From positions 29,191,371 to 29,255,370 of the forward strand of contig CM046859.1 in the NCBI GenBank assembly GCA_025617745.1: a stretch of DNA of 64,000 nucleotides. Reading direction: 5' to 3'. The DNA comes from Heliocidaris erythrogramma. Lineage: Eukaryota > Echinodermata > Echinoidea > Camarodonta > Echinometridae. The notes under the pieces were generated by a model. It was not told where the DNA came from and did no database searches. It saw only the letters and a list, made by a program, of their open reading frames with translations. Positions 22,201 to 35,332 of the stretch are shown piece after piece (the first letter of the stretch is position 1; each line of letters opens with the position of its first letter). A program made the position numbers and the translations under genes.

Positions 22201-22969
22201 TTTACAGAATCTGCACTTTTGTACACATGTTCCCCCCTTTGAATGCCCTTCCATATCCATCTATCAATCTCTTTCACGCCTTTCTTTTTTTTTTTCTCTC
22301 TTTCTCTATCTCTTTATCTTTTCTTGTAGATGTTTTCCCCTTTCCCTCTTCAACGCTTTTACGATCACCTTTTACTTTGATTTCGAGAGGCATCCATAAT
22401 ATATTGAAAGTATCAGCAACCTTGTCAGTCACTATGCCATTAAGTTAAACTGTCAAATGGCGCAAGAAAATGCACTCACCTTCCTCTCTCAAGGGGTTAT
22501 TCTCGCAGTCAGGAAAGGGCAAACTGGCAGAATCAGTTACAAAATGTTGCTTGAAATGACACTGCTATGTTAAAGCTGAAGTGATTTTAAAGTCTGGATT
22601 TTCAGGGTATTTCGAATCATCAAGTGATAAAGACAACTAACATAAGCAAATGACGACATGATTTAAACTTCTCCTGGGAATACATCCATTGCAAATTGTA
22701 ATTGAGTCTTAAAATGCGCATAAATGTCACGTGGGAGTTCGCATTTAAGTATAGTAATGATTTGTAACCATAAATATTCCTTTTACATAAAATTCGTCAG
22801 TGATTACGGTGATCCAGCCTTATATTACAATTGCTCGGAAATTGCTTAATGATCAATTAATCCACTTGATAACGTATAGTTTGAATCGCGCTCACGGTTC
22901 AGAAGAAATAATGGGTTTCTACAAGGAGTTAGGAAGCACTACTTCGTAATCTACCACATCCCGACACTT
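19212..22969. other. AT-rich non-coding stretch with small hairpins
   Basis: No gene is supported. A 12-bp inverted pair, TTCGGGTGGACT at 21133-21144 and its complement at 21170-21181, may be a remnant element. A GACCTGTC/GACAGGTC pair lies at about 20771-20826. CT tracts are at 22093-22111 and 22285-22320. Confidence 0.5.
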
Positions 22970-23020
22970 GCACGAATTTTGGTTGGACACTGCCCCGCAG
23001 TGTGGCGTGAAAATTCGTGC
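22970..23020 (+). repeat. strong hairpin, GCACGAATTTT arms
   Basis: GCACGAATTTT at 22970 is perfectly mirrored at 23010-23020. An inner hairpin, ACACTGC-CCC-GCAGTGT, lies at 22988-23004. CGTGCCA-like motifs continue to about 23420, which suggests a decayed repeat. The superfamily is not clear. Confidence 0.6.
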
Positions 23021-26000
23021 CATTTTAAGGCACAACGAAGCCCTGTCGACCTAGATTTTGTGCCATGTCGTGCCATAGGTTCAGTCTTAACTCCTTGGTT
23101 CAGTTTACGACATGTGTAATACCATAGGCCTACAATGGCACGCATTTTCACTCTACATTTACGCCAAAGTCAAGTACTGTTTACGAACTGTCACGCAGTG
23201 GCAAGCTTTGTCACGAAATATAGTTGCACCAAGGTTGCTTGTATATAGTTGGCGAATTGTTTAAGAAAGAGTCCCGAAAATTTAGTCGTGACGTATTTTT
23301 TTTTATTGTCAAAACTATTTACGCACTTTTCATCTACCGGTCAACCCTACGAACACTCTACTTCCCTCACTGTCGTGCATTAGCAATCCAAATTGCATGC
23401 CATGACGTAAAAAAATCATTTTGCTAGTATCAGGATGGCTTTAGATGCTTGTAATGACGTTATTTTTATGAACAAAAATTAATTGTAATTGGAGATAATA
23501 GAGAAGAATAGAGTTGTTCGTAATACACATAATTTTAATGGAAACAGTGAGCTTGTTCTTTTTTTTAAATTAGGAATTCAATTAATTCTACATTCCGTTT
23601 CTCTGCACTATATGAACACGACTTTAGCCGTAAATTTATTTTTCCACTGATACTATCTGTATCTGATCCTCAATTTCAATGAATTATCAAGCGAGAATAA
23701 ACTTTAAAAAATTGGAGGGCCGGATCCTGATCGTTGGAACTTATAAATGAATTTAAATTATTCATGTTTGATAGGAAAACTTCTTATTTATTTTTGCGCA
23801 CACTTTGAGGCTTCTATATTTGTTTTGCAACACATCTTTAGCCAGTAAATTATGATATAAAACTTAAATGGTCAGCAAGAGCACTATTTGTATAGAAATA
23901 GGCATTAGCTTTTCACCAAGCTTAGCATGTTATCAGAGCCTACTTTAATTTGTATTTGTGGTTTCATACCATACTACCAGTCAGACCCAACTTCGGAAAA
24001 CCGAGCACAGGTTTATAGTCCGAAAACGAGAGCAAGATGAATATAGAGCCCTCGTCGTTCAGTGCAAGACAGTGTGTACAAAAGAAATAGATGTCTACAG
24101 AGAACGGAAGAGTGAGGACTGACACTTACCGAAGACAAAATCAACTTAAAAGCATGTTAATATGATTAGAGATCAGGACATTGCTTTTATTCATACTCTG
24201 GCGTTAACAGGTGTTTAAGAGGTGAAAGCAACTTTTGCAGTAATGGGCCGCCAAAAGCTGGAAGATGTGAGCAAAGTAGATAGTTAATTGTGGAATGAGC
24301 TTTTTTATGGGGAAATTGTTGAAGCCGCTAAACAAGCCTGTCTTTGATTTTGTATACACCATCGTTTCAATTTAAAGGCGGCCTATAATCTTTTTGTCTA
24401 CAACATTTTGCGACCCATTAATATGCTTAAAACCCTTTCAACATGGTCCACTTCCAACCTCCTTTCCTCGGGCTCTTCAATTTGGGAGAATCTCTTGTAA
24501 TCTACCTTGATGCGATCGCGTATTAGATCGGACTAGATGGTGCTGCGTGATAGACAACGAATTATCAGGTGATCTTTTAATCGGATCATGTGACCGGTCT
24601 GCTCTCGTTCTAATTCACATCCATCTTGATCAAGGGGGGCTCATCATTCGCACGCCAGGTTAACGTGACGAAATGGACGGGAAGAAGGTGTTTTCGTCGA
24701 GATGGGGTAACATGATCCATCATGATATGTACAAGAGCAACATTTTCCTGTCATCCTTACGGATGCCAAAATCAACCATGTTGCATTTGTGAAATTGGAT
24801 TCATGTGGCTGTCGTCTTTGCTTTTACTAAGTCTTTAAAAACTGCAGGTTTGTCGGTTGTTGCGGTGGCTCAAATACAGAAAGGATAAAACTCTCATTCA
24901 GAAAGTGGGTTTAATTGCGATCATGACCATTGTTAAATGAATTATACAGAGACTGCAAGTCCTCGCTATTTCAAGGATGATATCAAAATCAGACCACTCA
25001 GACATCTTTTAATTGGTCTAATGTTTTTGCGGTACAATTCAAACAGCACTGGTGGTGGTGATGGCAAAGTCGCATATCAATTTTCTACAAGGCTATTTGG
25101 CACTTCTCTAAATCATTAGAAACCAAAGAAATTAACAGGTCTACACCTACATGTAAAGTATTTATCGTAATTAAATTTGAAAGCATGGTTACTGTGGTTG
25201 ATAAACCAGACACGAAAATGTTGTAAGAGATGCTAAATGAGCATATAGAGGTTTTAGAATTGCCGGTCCTAAGTACATAATATACATGATAGCATTTCGA
25301 AATAATATGTATCACCATCAATTTACTGATACTCAAGGAGACACCAATATCTAGAAAATCAATGTTTAAACGTGGCCTACTGTATATAGCCAAAGGGAAG
25401 ACTACATTTCCGGGCTTTAACTAGTATTGCTTTCTTTCTTCCACCTTTTGTTTGATGGTGGCGCGGACTTTGTAGAACCAATCTAAGCAAATCTAGCGTT
25501 TTAGAATATCAAGGCCCTCAGGCATGAGATTATGTAGCAATTGGAGAAATTGAAAAACCTAACAGCAGAATTATGAATAAATGAATGGGCGCCAATATTT
25601 AATTTTCCCTTTATCATTTGCTATTGAAAGGAACCATATTGAATATGGAAGTCTGTAGGAAACGCGGAACAGTTTGTAGATAATGAGGTTATGATAAAAC
25701 TGTCCTTAGCGGAAAAAACGATTTCCTTTGTATCTGAATGACATTTTAATTTTCAAGTAAGATATTTTTAAAGATCCGTTATTTGAAATGGGTTTTTTTT
25801 TTGATCGGAGAATGGTAACAAGTAGTGCGACTTTAACACCATTATTGACCATTGTATCCTAAACTGCAGTACACGGCTCAACGCTGATACATCAAGAGAC
25901 CAAATTTATTTTTGATGGACGTGAGTATCTTGGTTTCCATCCCTATATTTCTAGGCCGACAGCGTCCAAATACCACCAAAATGCGGTTAAGGTTTCCTCA

Positions 26001-28292
26001 CACGATAAAGGATGAATATTCATGACCTAGATTGTATGACCGTTGAGGATCTTACTTAGTTCCTCTCGATTTATCTGTTGTTTCCGTCATCTGTTTTTCT
26101 GAACCACTGAATCAATAATGAAGATTGCAACCACGCCGCATGATAGGTTTCACGATATGGTGAAACCTCCAATATTTTATTGAAAAGAAAGGAGATTCGG
26201 TATTATTGTTTGAAGCGAAGAGGCGGTGAACTCATTTTAGGAGGTGTTATAGAAGGAGATGGAATCTACCTGAGTACCTGGTTAATAATATACTACATGG
26301 TTGGGAGTGCATTGGTGCGATCTGGCAACACAAAAGTTTTTATCGTGGTGTACTATACGCCGGATCGCACTAACGCACGAAATCACAAGCATGTATTAAT
26401 AGTTTTATAAAAATGGTTACGAACGCCATAGAAATGCCAAGAGTCGCACAGTCATGGAGGCTGCCATTTGCTTTTCTGGATGACATCACATAAGCGCAGC
26501 CAACAAAAGTCATGCGTGTTTCAGTGCGCACATGTAATCCCTGCGCTAAAATGACAATTAAAGTTTGCACGCGATTTCATTGCGTTTTAAGTTTGCACGC
26601 ACCAGAGGTACGCGTACGCGCAGCTCAGCCGTGCGTTTAGTACCTTTTTGCTGTGCGTTAGCACTTTTTTTGCACGGTCACGTGGTGTTATTTGACCAAT
26701 CAGGATGGCTACATATATTTGAACCCGTTTTATAATACTTAGAAATGCACACTATGTTCTCTAGTGACATGTTGTCAATGTCACATCGATCTGTCTTCAA
26801 ATATCCAAATCAGTGACGAGCAATTAAGTTCACATTAGTCAAGTCGACATCCAAAACGTTTGCCTTATTTTATTTTCCTGTGTGGTCGCCTTCTCCTTTG
26901 CATATTGAAATTTTCTCCTTTCAAAGTCATCGTTTGCCGCAGTGTATTTATGACACATCTTGGCAATTCGATGTTTTATTATATTGCTTATTCGTAATTT
27001 TTCGGCTAACTTGGTCCGACTGTACCTCCCTGTTGAAAACGTTGTGGTCATGGTAGTGATGTCTGTGAAGCACCCGTTTACGTCAAGCTGAGTTCATACT
27101 CTACTCAATTTCTCTACCTTCTTTTATAACCGCATCCTTTATCCTAACTAAGACACATTTCTTCTCGGTTTGCATTGTGCGGTCGGACGTTCTAATTTAG
27201 GCGCCAAAACATCGATTTGTTCCCTTAGTTAAACCATAGATACATGTATCAACATGACCAATGTGTCATGATCCTGGACAGTCGTCGTCTCCGCTGCCCA
27301 GACCAGAAACTCATTTTAAAAAAGGTTAGGAAATTGCGTTTCATATCACCGATTAATGTTTAATGGCTGTTTATATAGAGAAATACTGACAAGCGCTGAG
27401 GTATTATTTCAGCTTCACGCAATAATCCATTCATAATCAAGGGCGAGAGATACTGAAGATAGGCGAGACAGGGAAATTGATCAGGTGACGTCATCTTCTC
27501 TCTCTAGCTTCATCATAATCACAGCAAGGAACCCTAAAAGATATTGTAAATTTCGAAATCGAATCTTCTTTTCTATAATTTCGTAACAGTTTCTCATTTT
27601 ACTTTTTCGGCTTGTCAAGTATTAATGTTTCTCTCTTATTTTGATAATTTAACTGTCTTCTCTATTGAGCAAAACCAATTTGCCTTTATCTGGTTTCCTC
27701 CATTATTTCCTTCAGGTATGGAGACACTTTGTATTCCCCCTTCCCGATCCCCTCTCTTTCTGCCACGTCATCCTCTTTCAACTATCATCATTTTCCCTCA
27801 CCGTTTCTTCCTTTTTCATTTGCATAGGTGTTTCTTGAATTTGCTATGTTACTTGCATTTCACAAGTGACTCACATTTCACAGCTGTGGTCTTTTCCCCG
27901 CGCAAGTACTTCTAGGATACTACTACATAAAACAACATTCGAGATAGGGAACGTCAAGAAAACAACATTTGAGTGCATGCTTCAGGGTCAAGTCCAGGAG
28001 GTTTACGGGTAAGAGAAGCCCCTCTCTTTATTCTTCCGGGACGACCTTGGTATGCACACTCGGTGTAGTGTTTCAAGCCCTGAGGAAAGGAAAGCCCCTC
28101 TGTTTCAAGATTCACCTAATATCTTGACTTTCGAGGTTGATGTCGAAGGACATTGTCCGCCGTTACCATTGAATAATTATTCTTAGTCTGACTTAAACAA
28201 ATCTGTTACACAGGGAAAGCATAGTATGTTTATACTGAACACTTTGTTTCGGTCTTCTTCTTCTTCTTCTTCTTCTTCTTTTTTTTTTTTTT
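23021..28292. other. AT-rich non-coding stretch
   Basis: No gene is supported. A 15-bp imperfect inverted pair (TTGGTGCGATCTGGC at 26322, mirrored at 26359-26373) and GTGCGTTAG/GCACGC-rich sequence to about 26660 suggest another degraded inverted-repeat element. A (CTT)n tract precedes the poly-G at 28293. Confidence 0.5.
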
Positions 28293-28309
28293 GGGGGGGG
28301 GGGGGGGGG
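28293..28309 (+). repeat. poly-G tract, 17 nt, after a (CTT)n and poly-T run
   Basis: (CTT)n from about 28255, then T, then 17 G. This T-run-to-G-run junction also occurs at 32361 and 50237. Confidence 0.95.
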
Positions 28310-29183
28310 AGGGGTGGTTTAAAGACTAAAATATTCGACGCGAATAAATTGTTCCTTACGGAGACTTGGGGATTCCTCTTAGGAGACCTGTAAATGGGAC
28401 ATATATGTATGACTTGACATCAATTTGTTTTGAAGGAGCGCCTTGCAAAGATACGTACTCTTCTTTCAATCATAGTTCAAGTGCTACTCCGGAAAACGTA
28501 TCGCTAGTTTTGAAATGCTCTCGACATTAAATGCCATGTCCAAATACATACTTGAAGGGGTACCTCTGCCGAGACATAAAGACAGCTGATCCGCACGTCA
28601 CTTTAGATTATATCAATATCGATATCTGAAGACAAGATATCAAAGCCGGTCGGCAAAATATGAATCGGGTTTTTATCAACAGGCATCGTCCTCGGGAGTC
28701 AAGTTCAGGTACCCTTTTCTGTCGCCCCACTCATCCCTCCGCAATGTGCATACATATTTTGGGTATGAACGACCACTTGAGACTCAGGATAGCGAGCCGT
28801 GGAGTGAAGAATGCTGGTATCTCATGACATAGGAAGCGCTTTGGGATGCGACGTGAGACCTTTCTTCACACTTCCCGGCCCCGGGGGATACAGAGATGCG
28901 GCCATCTCTGCATTGTCCGTGGAAAAATGACACCTTTCGTTATGCCTTGTTACCTTATTGGTTTGGTCTGAAACCCCACGGAGTAGGTGCTCCCTAGTGC
29001 CACCTGCCCGCCACTTTGATCGTATTTTCCACGAGGTACAAGATAATGGCATATTCATTCGTAAAGTTATAGTATTGTCATCAATTTGCCTGAAAACAAA
29101 CGTGGTAATCAATTCGTCTGACCATGCAATTTACATTCTATGCCATGAACTTATGCCTCAGTCACACCGAACAAACTGACAAC
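28310..29183. other. non-coding stretch, nothing recognised
   Basis: Somewhat higher GC around 28850-29000, but no coding signature that I can defend on either strand. Confidence 0.4.
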
Positions 29184-29206
29184 GGGGGGGGGGGGGGGGG
29201 GGGGGG
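29184..29206 (+). repeat. poly-G tract, 23 nt, at the edge of a MITE
   Basis: The longest homopolymer in the window. It abuts the left end of the element at 29205-29326. The sister copy at 2214 has CCCCC at the matching end. Confidence 0.95.
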
Positions 29207-29326
29207 TTGTTCACCAAGTGTCTTGCCGGGGATTTTTACCGACAAATTTGCTCTCAGCCAATCAGATCCAAGGATTTCAGGAGCTTATAACAACTTGTCA
29301 TTGATGACAAGTTTTATAAAACGGGG
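29205..29326 (-). mobile_element. short MITE-like element (ACTTGTCA family), copy 2
   Basis: The reverse complement aligns along its whole length with 2214-2351: TATAAAACTTGTCATCAATG, then CTGAAATCCTTG, GATCTGATTGGCTGA, CAAATTTGTC and AAGACACTTG. Non-coding. Confidence 0.7.
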
Positions 29327-32300
29327 ACGGCCAGACCGAACCAACAGTTATATTGCCCCGAATGATCAAGATACGATTCGTCTAGAGTCTAATTTTGTAG
29401 ACTAAGTTCCGAAATCATTCTACTGTATCAGAAATTCATTTCATTAAGCATTGGTTTGTAGCTTCATGATATAACTATGTGATGTGTAATGATTGTTGTA
29501 TGATCTTCCCGATGCTATAGGGAAACGCTGAAATCTTGTTTCTGCAACAATCACCCCAAAAAACACAACAACCTGAAAAGGGTGGAACCTATTCTAACTT
29601 GCCTTTTAGAAATGTACCAAATAAAAAGAAAGCTGCCAGTGCATCTGTAGTAGATGTGTGAACCCCGACAACTTTTAGGAACCTCTAGGAACGTCACCAT
29701 CCAGGTATACACACTACGTTGACACCCTCGCGCACACTTTGTTATCTTCACGAATGCGTTGTGGGGCGAAGTGACAGAAAAGCTATTTTCGCGTATTATT
29801 TATTCATATCATGGCTGAGTGAAAGACGATTCGAAAGTCTCATGTTAGGGACATCGTGAGGAATACGTTGGAATCTCTTGGGAAAGACAAGAATAATCTG
29901 AAAGAAACATAAGGGTATGTCAAGACACAGATTGCTAAAGTTTCTTATAAGTGGGATTTCAAAGATAACACAGTATGAATTCTGATTTTTAACATTGTGT
30001 GGAAATGTATTGAGAAAGTGGAATTCCTCCAAGAGAGTGCTGAATCACAGCCACATCCATGAGTTGCATTACGAAACATGATTTTACGTTTTAGACCATC
30101 GATATTTCTTAGATTTTTTCTTATGAAGCCTGCAAAACATAAAACAAAAACAAAGTAGTTGAAATTGGTTAGATTGCAAACGCAATACAAGCCGAAATAT
30201 AGTAGTTTGATTTCAGTAAATGAAAAATGTTTAAATATCTTATTTAAAAACCGTTTCTGATAACTAAATATCGTTCAATTATCTCAAAATATTGATAAGG
30301 ATTTCGGTTAATTACTTATATAGGGATGGAAGTATGATCGTTTCTTTATTCAATACTTTTTGTTTGTTTTATTATTAAACTTCATTAAATTTATGTTTAA
30401 GCTAAAATATCAATGTATAATGCATCTAGTTTTGTTATGAATAATATACAATTTTGTTATGAATGATTTATACAATATGTATTTGGCTTGAGACAAAATG
30501 ATAGAAAATATCATTTAAAAAAAATAGAGTGAAGTGTGTTAGATAACTGATTTTCACCATTTTTACACCATGAACTTCGTGGCAAGACTTTGACAAGAAG
30601 AGAGAAGGTGACGATGGCGCAAAGAATTATCAACAAATAAACGGGTTGAAGTGCAATCCGAGTCTTCAACGCATTTAGGGGGCACTTTGACTCTCAGATC
30701 ATACCCATTATCATTCCTATTACACCCTTCATACACCCTAGAGCAGTGCTTATTAAATAAGAAAGTAGGTGACTCTCCTTCTTGATATATTTACATTAGC
30801 TCAAATAACAAATGGTCGTATTGCGTTTTCCCTCCAACGAAGTAGGGCGACATCAATACGAACTGATATATTCTAATCTGCAGAGACCAATATTACAAGT
30901 TAAAAGCAAAGCAAACCAATTCATTTTATTCATTATGTGCTTCTCCGTTATTTGGCCTCTGCTTTCAATGAACTAACTGAAAAAATAAGCTAAACACATT
31001 CGTCTTAAGACCCCCACCCCCTGTAGATAGGCGGTCCTCACAGCATGCAAGGAATTCTTCCCTGCTATCCAGGTAACTATATACTAAACCTGGATTGAGA
31101 GTGGCAAACTTAACATGGACCATTACACCAATGCCATGTCAAAAGTCATTGGTGCTGAGCTAGGAGTTGAACGCTTAACCTCTGGAATATTTTTTCAAGA
31201 ACAAGTTGGAACATTTACATGTCAGTAACTCACCTGTCTACTTTCTCTTGTTCCCCACAAACTTGCTCCGAGGATTGCCGATGAAGATCCTGTGAAGTTA
31301 GGAAAAATAAGATGGTAGCAATGGATAGTAGGAGATGATAATTGCGATCGAATAGATAAAAACTAGACAAACGGGGAAGATTCCTCGATGAATATTGTGA
31401 AACAGTGAGGACTATATGATGAGATACAATTCCTTATATAGTGATTGGATTCAGCAATTTCATGAAAAATAGAACGTGGGCCACTCGGATAGATTGCTTT
31501 TTAAACTGTCGCATTGTCTGATTGCCACGATGGTGCAAGTGTGGTTATGAAACGACTGTTCCCATTTCGAACTCTCATTGTCAATCAAAGAACACAAAAT
31601 ATCAAATTTGGAGAAAATGCACGGAAACGTCGAAGGACATTCTAGAAAGCATTTGAAAATAATGTATAGATTTCGCGCCATCTGCTCCATCTCCTGAATT
31701 TCTTCGTCATTCCTCTCTTGATGTGTCTCTTTCTGTTAGAATTTTCAGCCTCCCTTTTGACACACCTTTATCTTTCACTTTCTATTACAGCTTTCACACT
31801 TCAAAAACTGTCATGAAATCAACGGATATACTTTATCATGAAGAGACCGGTCATCGGACGAATCGAATAAAGTTGCCTTGAAAGGTTAAGGTATTGATTT
31901 GATTTAACACCAGTTTTCCACATAATGAAAGTAACTTCTTAATTTATAATGGCTTGACCTTGTCAGCAAATTTGTGCTTCAGGGCGAACTGCATCTCAAC
32001 GCTACATGTGATCTACATATTTCGTCGGTAATATGCGTTATCGCGTTGGATATATCTGCTTTCGTGACCTAACAATTCTAAAAATAGAATTCACTAATTG
32101 TTTAGAGTTTTTATTCTTTGCCCTACATTTAGTGAACATTTCATAAAAACTTAGAATGGTTCTTAAAAACATATTACCGAGAGAGAATGTAGTTAAAATT
32201 TGTAATTGAGATCGTTCGCTCCATTTTATATTTTTAATTCATTTATTTTTCATTCATTTATTTATTCTTCTTTACGTTTCATCTATTTATTTGATTGTAT

Positions 32301-34952
32301 TCATTTAATTAATTTCGTTAAATTATTTTTCTTTCTTTCTTTCTTTTCTTTCTTTTTTTCGGGGGGGGGGGGGGTGTCCTATTTTGAGTTTCACTATTCT
32401 GCTATGACCTGGCATCAGTTTGAAGTCAGTTATATTCTCTTGATTCTTGAAAATATAATCTTATTTCGTGACGCCTCTTGAAAAATTACATGGACCACAT
32501 TGTGACGACATAGTTACACAATATGTGACACACTGTGACACACTATGTGATCCAATGTTACTCGCTGTGTGATACAGTGGTTACAAAGACAAGTGACTTT
32601 CGAACAGTTATCTAGTCTTTATTAAGTGGACACATGCAATATGTTCAAAATGTTTTGCTTTTTACTTTCTCTCTCTCTCTTTTTTTTTTTTTTTGGTGTT
32701 TGTTCATTGCAGGACACAGCAAACTATAATACAGTACGTTGTATATTATAGCCATAAACATAAACAAATATCTCGCTGATACGTATGCAATAGAATGGTA
32801 ATCCTAGGCAAGTTTCATTTGTATCAATAAAATACTAAGGAAGCCAACCAAAACGAGGTTTGTAACAAAGTACGTCGCTCGCCACTCTTGGCTGCCCTAC
32901 ATCTTTAATAACCCAAATACCCGTTAAAGAATCTTTCATGTTTCAATATACTAATGTCCTTACAACACGAGTGAACTTATAAATCTTTAAGGAGAATAGC
33001 TATTTTAAAAGTGCTATGAAACGAATTCATTCGATTCCCCTTATAAGTCACAGAAGTCTAAGTACATGATATGTCAATTGGTTATTCATCCAACGATGTT
33101 ATGTTCTAATCGGATTTTTACTTATTTATTATTTTCATAAACATTTTACGATTGACACCTTTGGAAGGGAAGCATGCTAGATGGGTTTCCTTTCCAAGAA
33201 CTTTCTCAGAGAGATGACCGGGATAGAATTATTTGAGTTTCTCAACCTGAAGCGCTTCTCGAATGAGAGAGGAAAACCCCTCAGCCTTTTTCACATTTGA
33301 AATGTTTGTATTGTATCATTCGAACCATACTCATTCATGACTAGTGATCAAGGGCAGGACCGGTTATTGACAAAAAGGGGATGGGTTAAGAGACAGATCT
33401 TAATCAGTTGACGAAATGCCAGGGTCCGGAAGACGTTATACCGCTTTTTAGGGTAGCAAAATTTATTCTCCGTTTTTATTCTCTTCTCCTATATCATTTA
33501 TTTAATTATTTTTATGCAGGAGGAGGGGGTAAGTGCCCTGTTACAACGCCATTGTTCTCTACCCAAAGTGTGAAACCGAAGCGTCGGACAGACCCTAATT
33601 GATCATGTTGATAGTGCAGACGGGATTTGTAAACTGCGGGCGTCTTCATGGCTCTACATCCACTCCATTCAACATTAACACATGTCTTTGACAAGTGGTG
33701 TCCTAATGCTTTTCTGGGTATCACATGATCGGCTTCATGAACTGATTGTGAATTTTCGACAAGATCTTTGTAAGGCTAAGAAAGTGACATCTTTTATTTC
33801 GGCCTTTTCCCAGGATATAAAACGAGTACTCCTAAAAGGGTTTGTGTGAGGGATATGCCAAAGAACAAATCCGTCTGCAATTTGCATTTTATTTTCTCAC
33901 ATCGGCATATTACAACTTCTAAAGACGTTTTCCTCGTTTGTTTATTTTTAAACTATTACAAGTCCTTGTCGCCGACTTGAAATTCCGAGGACCTCATTAT
34001 TATATCCCATTGTCAGTAAATTTAAATTCTGAACACCTTTTACGTATACGTTTATGTTGGGTCTGTATAATTTTACTGTAAGACAACCCGTTCCCCTTCA
34101 ATCCTCCGGTGGTCCTGTGTTTGGTAATCTATTGACAGGCTGACCTGCCCTTTTTTAGTTTTAGTTCCTTAAAAAAAAAAAAAAAACTCTACTTCAACCG
34201 TGGTTGAAGCCTACTATGCGATTGTGCTGAAAGAAAATGGTTAACAGGCAAGGGAGGGGTCCATAATTCGAAATAAATATTTATTGGTGGGTCATTGAAA
34301 CATACCTGGGGGTGTTTCATAAAGCTGTTCGTAAATTTACGCATGGCTTTACGAATGTGACAAGCCAAATGGGATGCTCAATCATTTTTAACTGCATCAA
34401 CTAAAGTTGAACTGTGCAGATGCAGATTAACATTCTTATTATAACAAACATTTTTAATGCAAAGTATATTTTCTTCCATAATTTAATTGAGGTTATTGGA
34501 AATACAGTCACACTTTGTTAAAACATCAGGAAAAAACTTTGGGCATCCTATCTGGCACTTCATATTCCAGCTAGGTCATCCATGTTTTGTAGTAATCGAA
34601 GTTGCCACACCTTGCAAGGTCATATCCCTTTCAAGTCATTTATCGATCTACGCCATAACATTTCTCGACAATGATCTGATGGCAGTAAACAGGAAGTGCA
34701 GGAACCGGCCGAAGGCATCATTTCCTGTCCTTCAATTCAAACCTTGTCCGCCAGAGCGTGTTCTAACACCACACCAGGTCAACTGTGGACCGGGAGATCG
34801 TACTGTCCTGGTTCTGATTTTGTATTTCATTAATTAGCGTATATATAAGCTGGGTTTTGCCACTTTGATGGCGATTAATAACCAAGCCATTCTCGTCCCA
34901 TTCTTGCCAGTTTCCTTGTTGTTTTGTGCGGAACCCTGGACAACAGACTAAT
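29327..34952. other. AT-rich non-coding stretch, with a possible decayed SINE
   Basis: No gene is supported. On the minus strand at about 31165-31010, CAGAGGTTAAGCGTTCAACT resembles a tRNA-type B box followed by a SINE body, but I see no matching A box. A poly-G tract lies at 32361-32374. GTGTTTCATAAAGCTGTTCG at 34313 looks like a solitary transposon end. Confidence 0.4.
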
Positions 34953-35332
34953 GGGGTGTTGCAAGAAAGTCGCAATCAATAGACCGCTTCGGTAATGTAT
35001 GCAAATACCTTTCAAACAAAGGTTGTTCTTGACAACCTGAAAGCTTGCCGGAGGCTTGCCGGACATATCTACAAATAATGTATGCAAACTGGATTCCAAG
35101 CATTGAGGCTCAATTATAAAAAGCAGGTTCATGGAATAGCTCGTCACTAGGTGCTCAGAGAATATATGTGCATAAATTTGTATACATTACAGAAGCGGTC
35201 TATTGCAAATCCCCCATTTGCAATCGATTGCAAATATGATACATGTATTTTAAATGGAACTTGCAATCAATTGCTAGACTTGCGACTGATCTGGGGGATT
35301 TGCAATTGATTGCAACTTTCTTGCAACACCCC
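34953..35332. mobile_element. GGGGTGTTGCAAG-family MITE interrupted by another element
   Basis: The ends are GGGGTGTTGCAAGAAAGT and ACTTTCTTGCAACACCCC. Without the insert at 34980-35202 it is about 157 bp. A second, uninterrupted copy lies at 54801-54975. Internal TTGCAATCAATTGC-like motifs are repeated. No coding capacity. Confidence 0.9.
34980..35202. mobile_element. TAGACCGCTTC-ended MITE nested in the 34953 element
   Basis: It starts TAGACCGCTTCGGTAATGTA and ends TACATTACAGAAGCGGTCTA, with AAT(A)TGTGCAT-like sequence inside. TA at both ends could be a Tc1/mariner-type target duplication. Being inserted in the other element makes it the younger one. Confidence 0.85.

Noticed and set aside
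28822-29112. 96-residue frame on the minus strand in slightly GC-richer DNA
   Set aside because: No signal peptide, domain or repeat is recognisable, and no splice context was convincing.
31010-31190. Second tRNA-derived SINE on the minus strand
   Set aside because: Only a B-box-like segment is seen. No A box was found at the right spacing, so I mention it only within the surrounding stretch.
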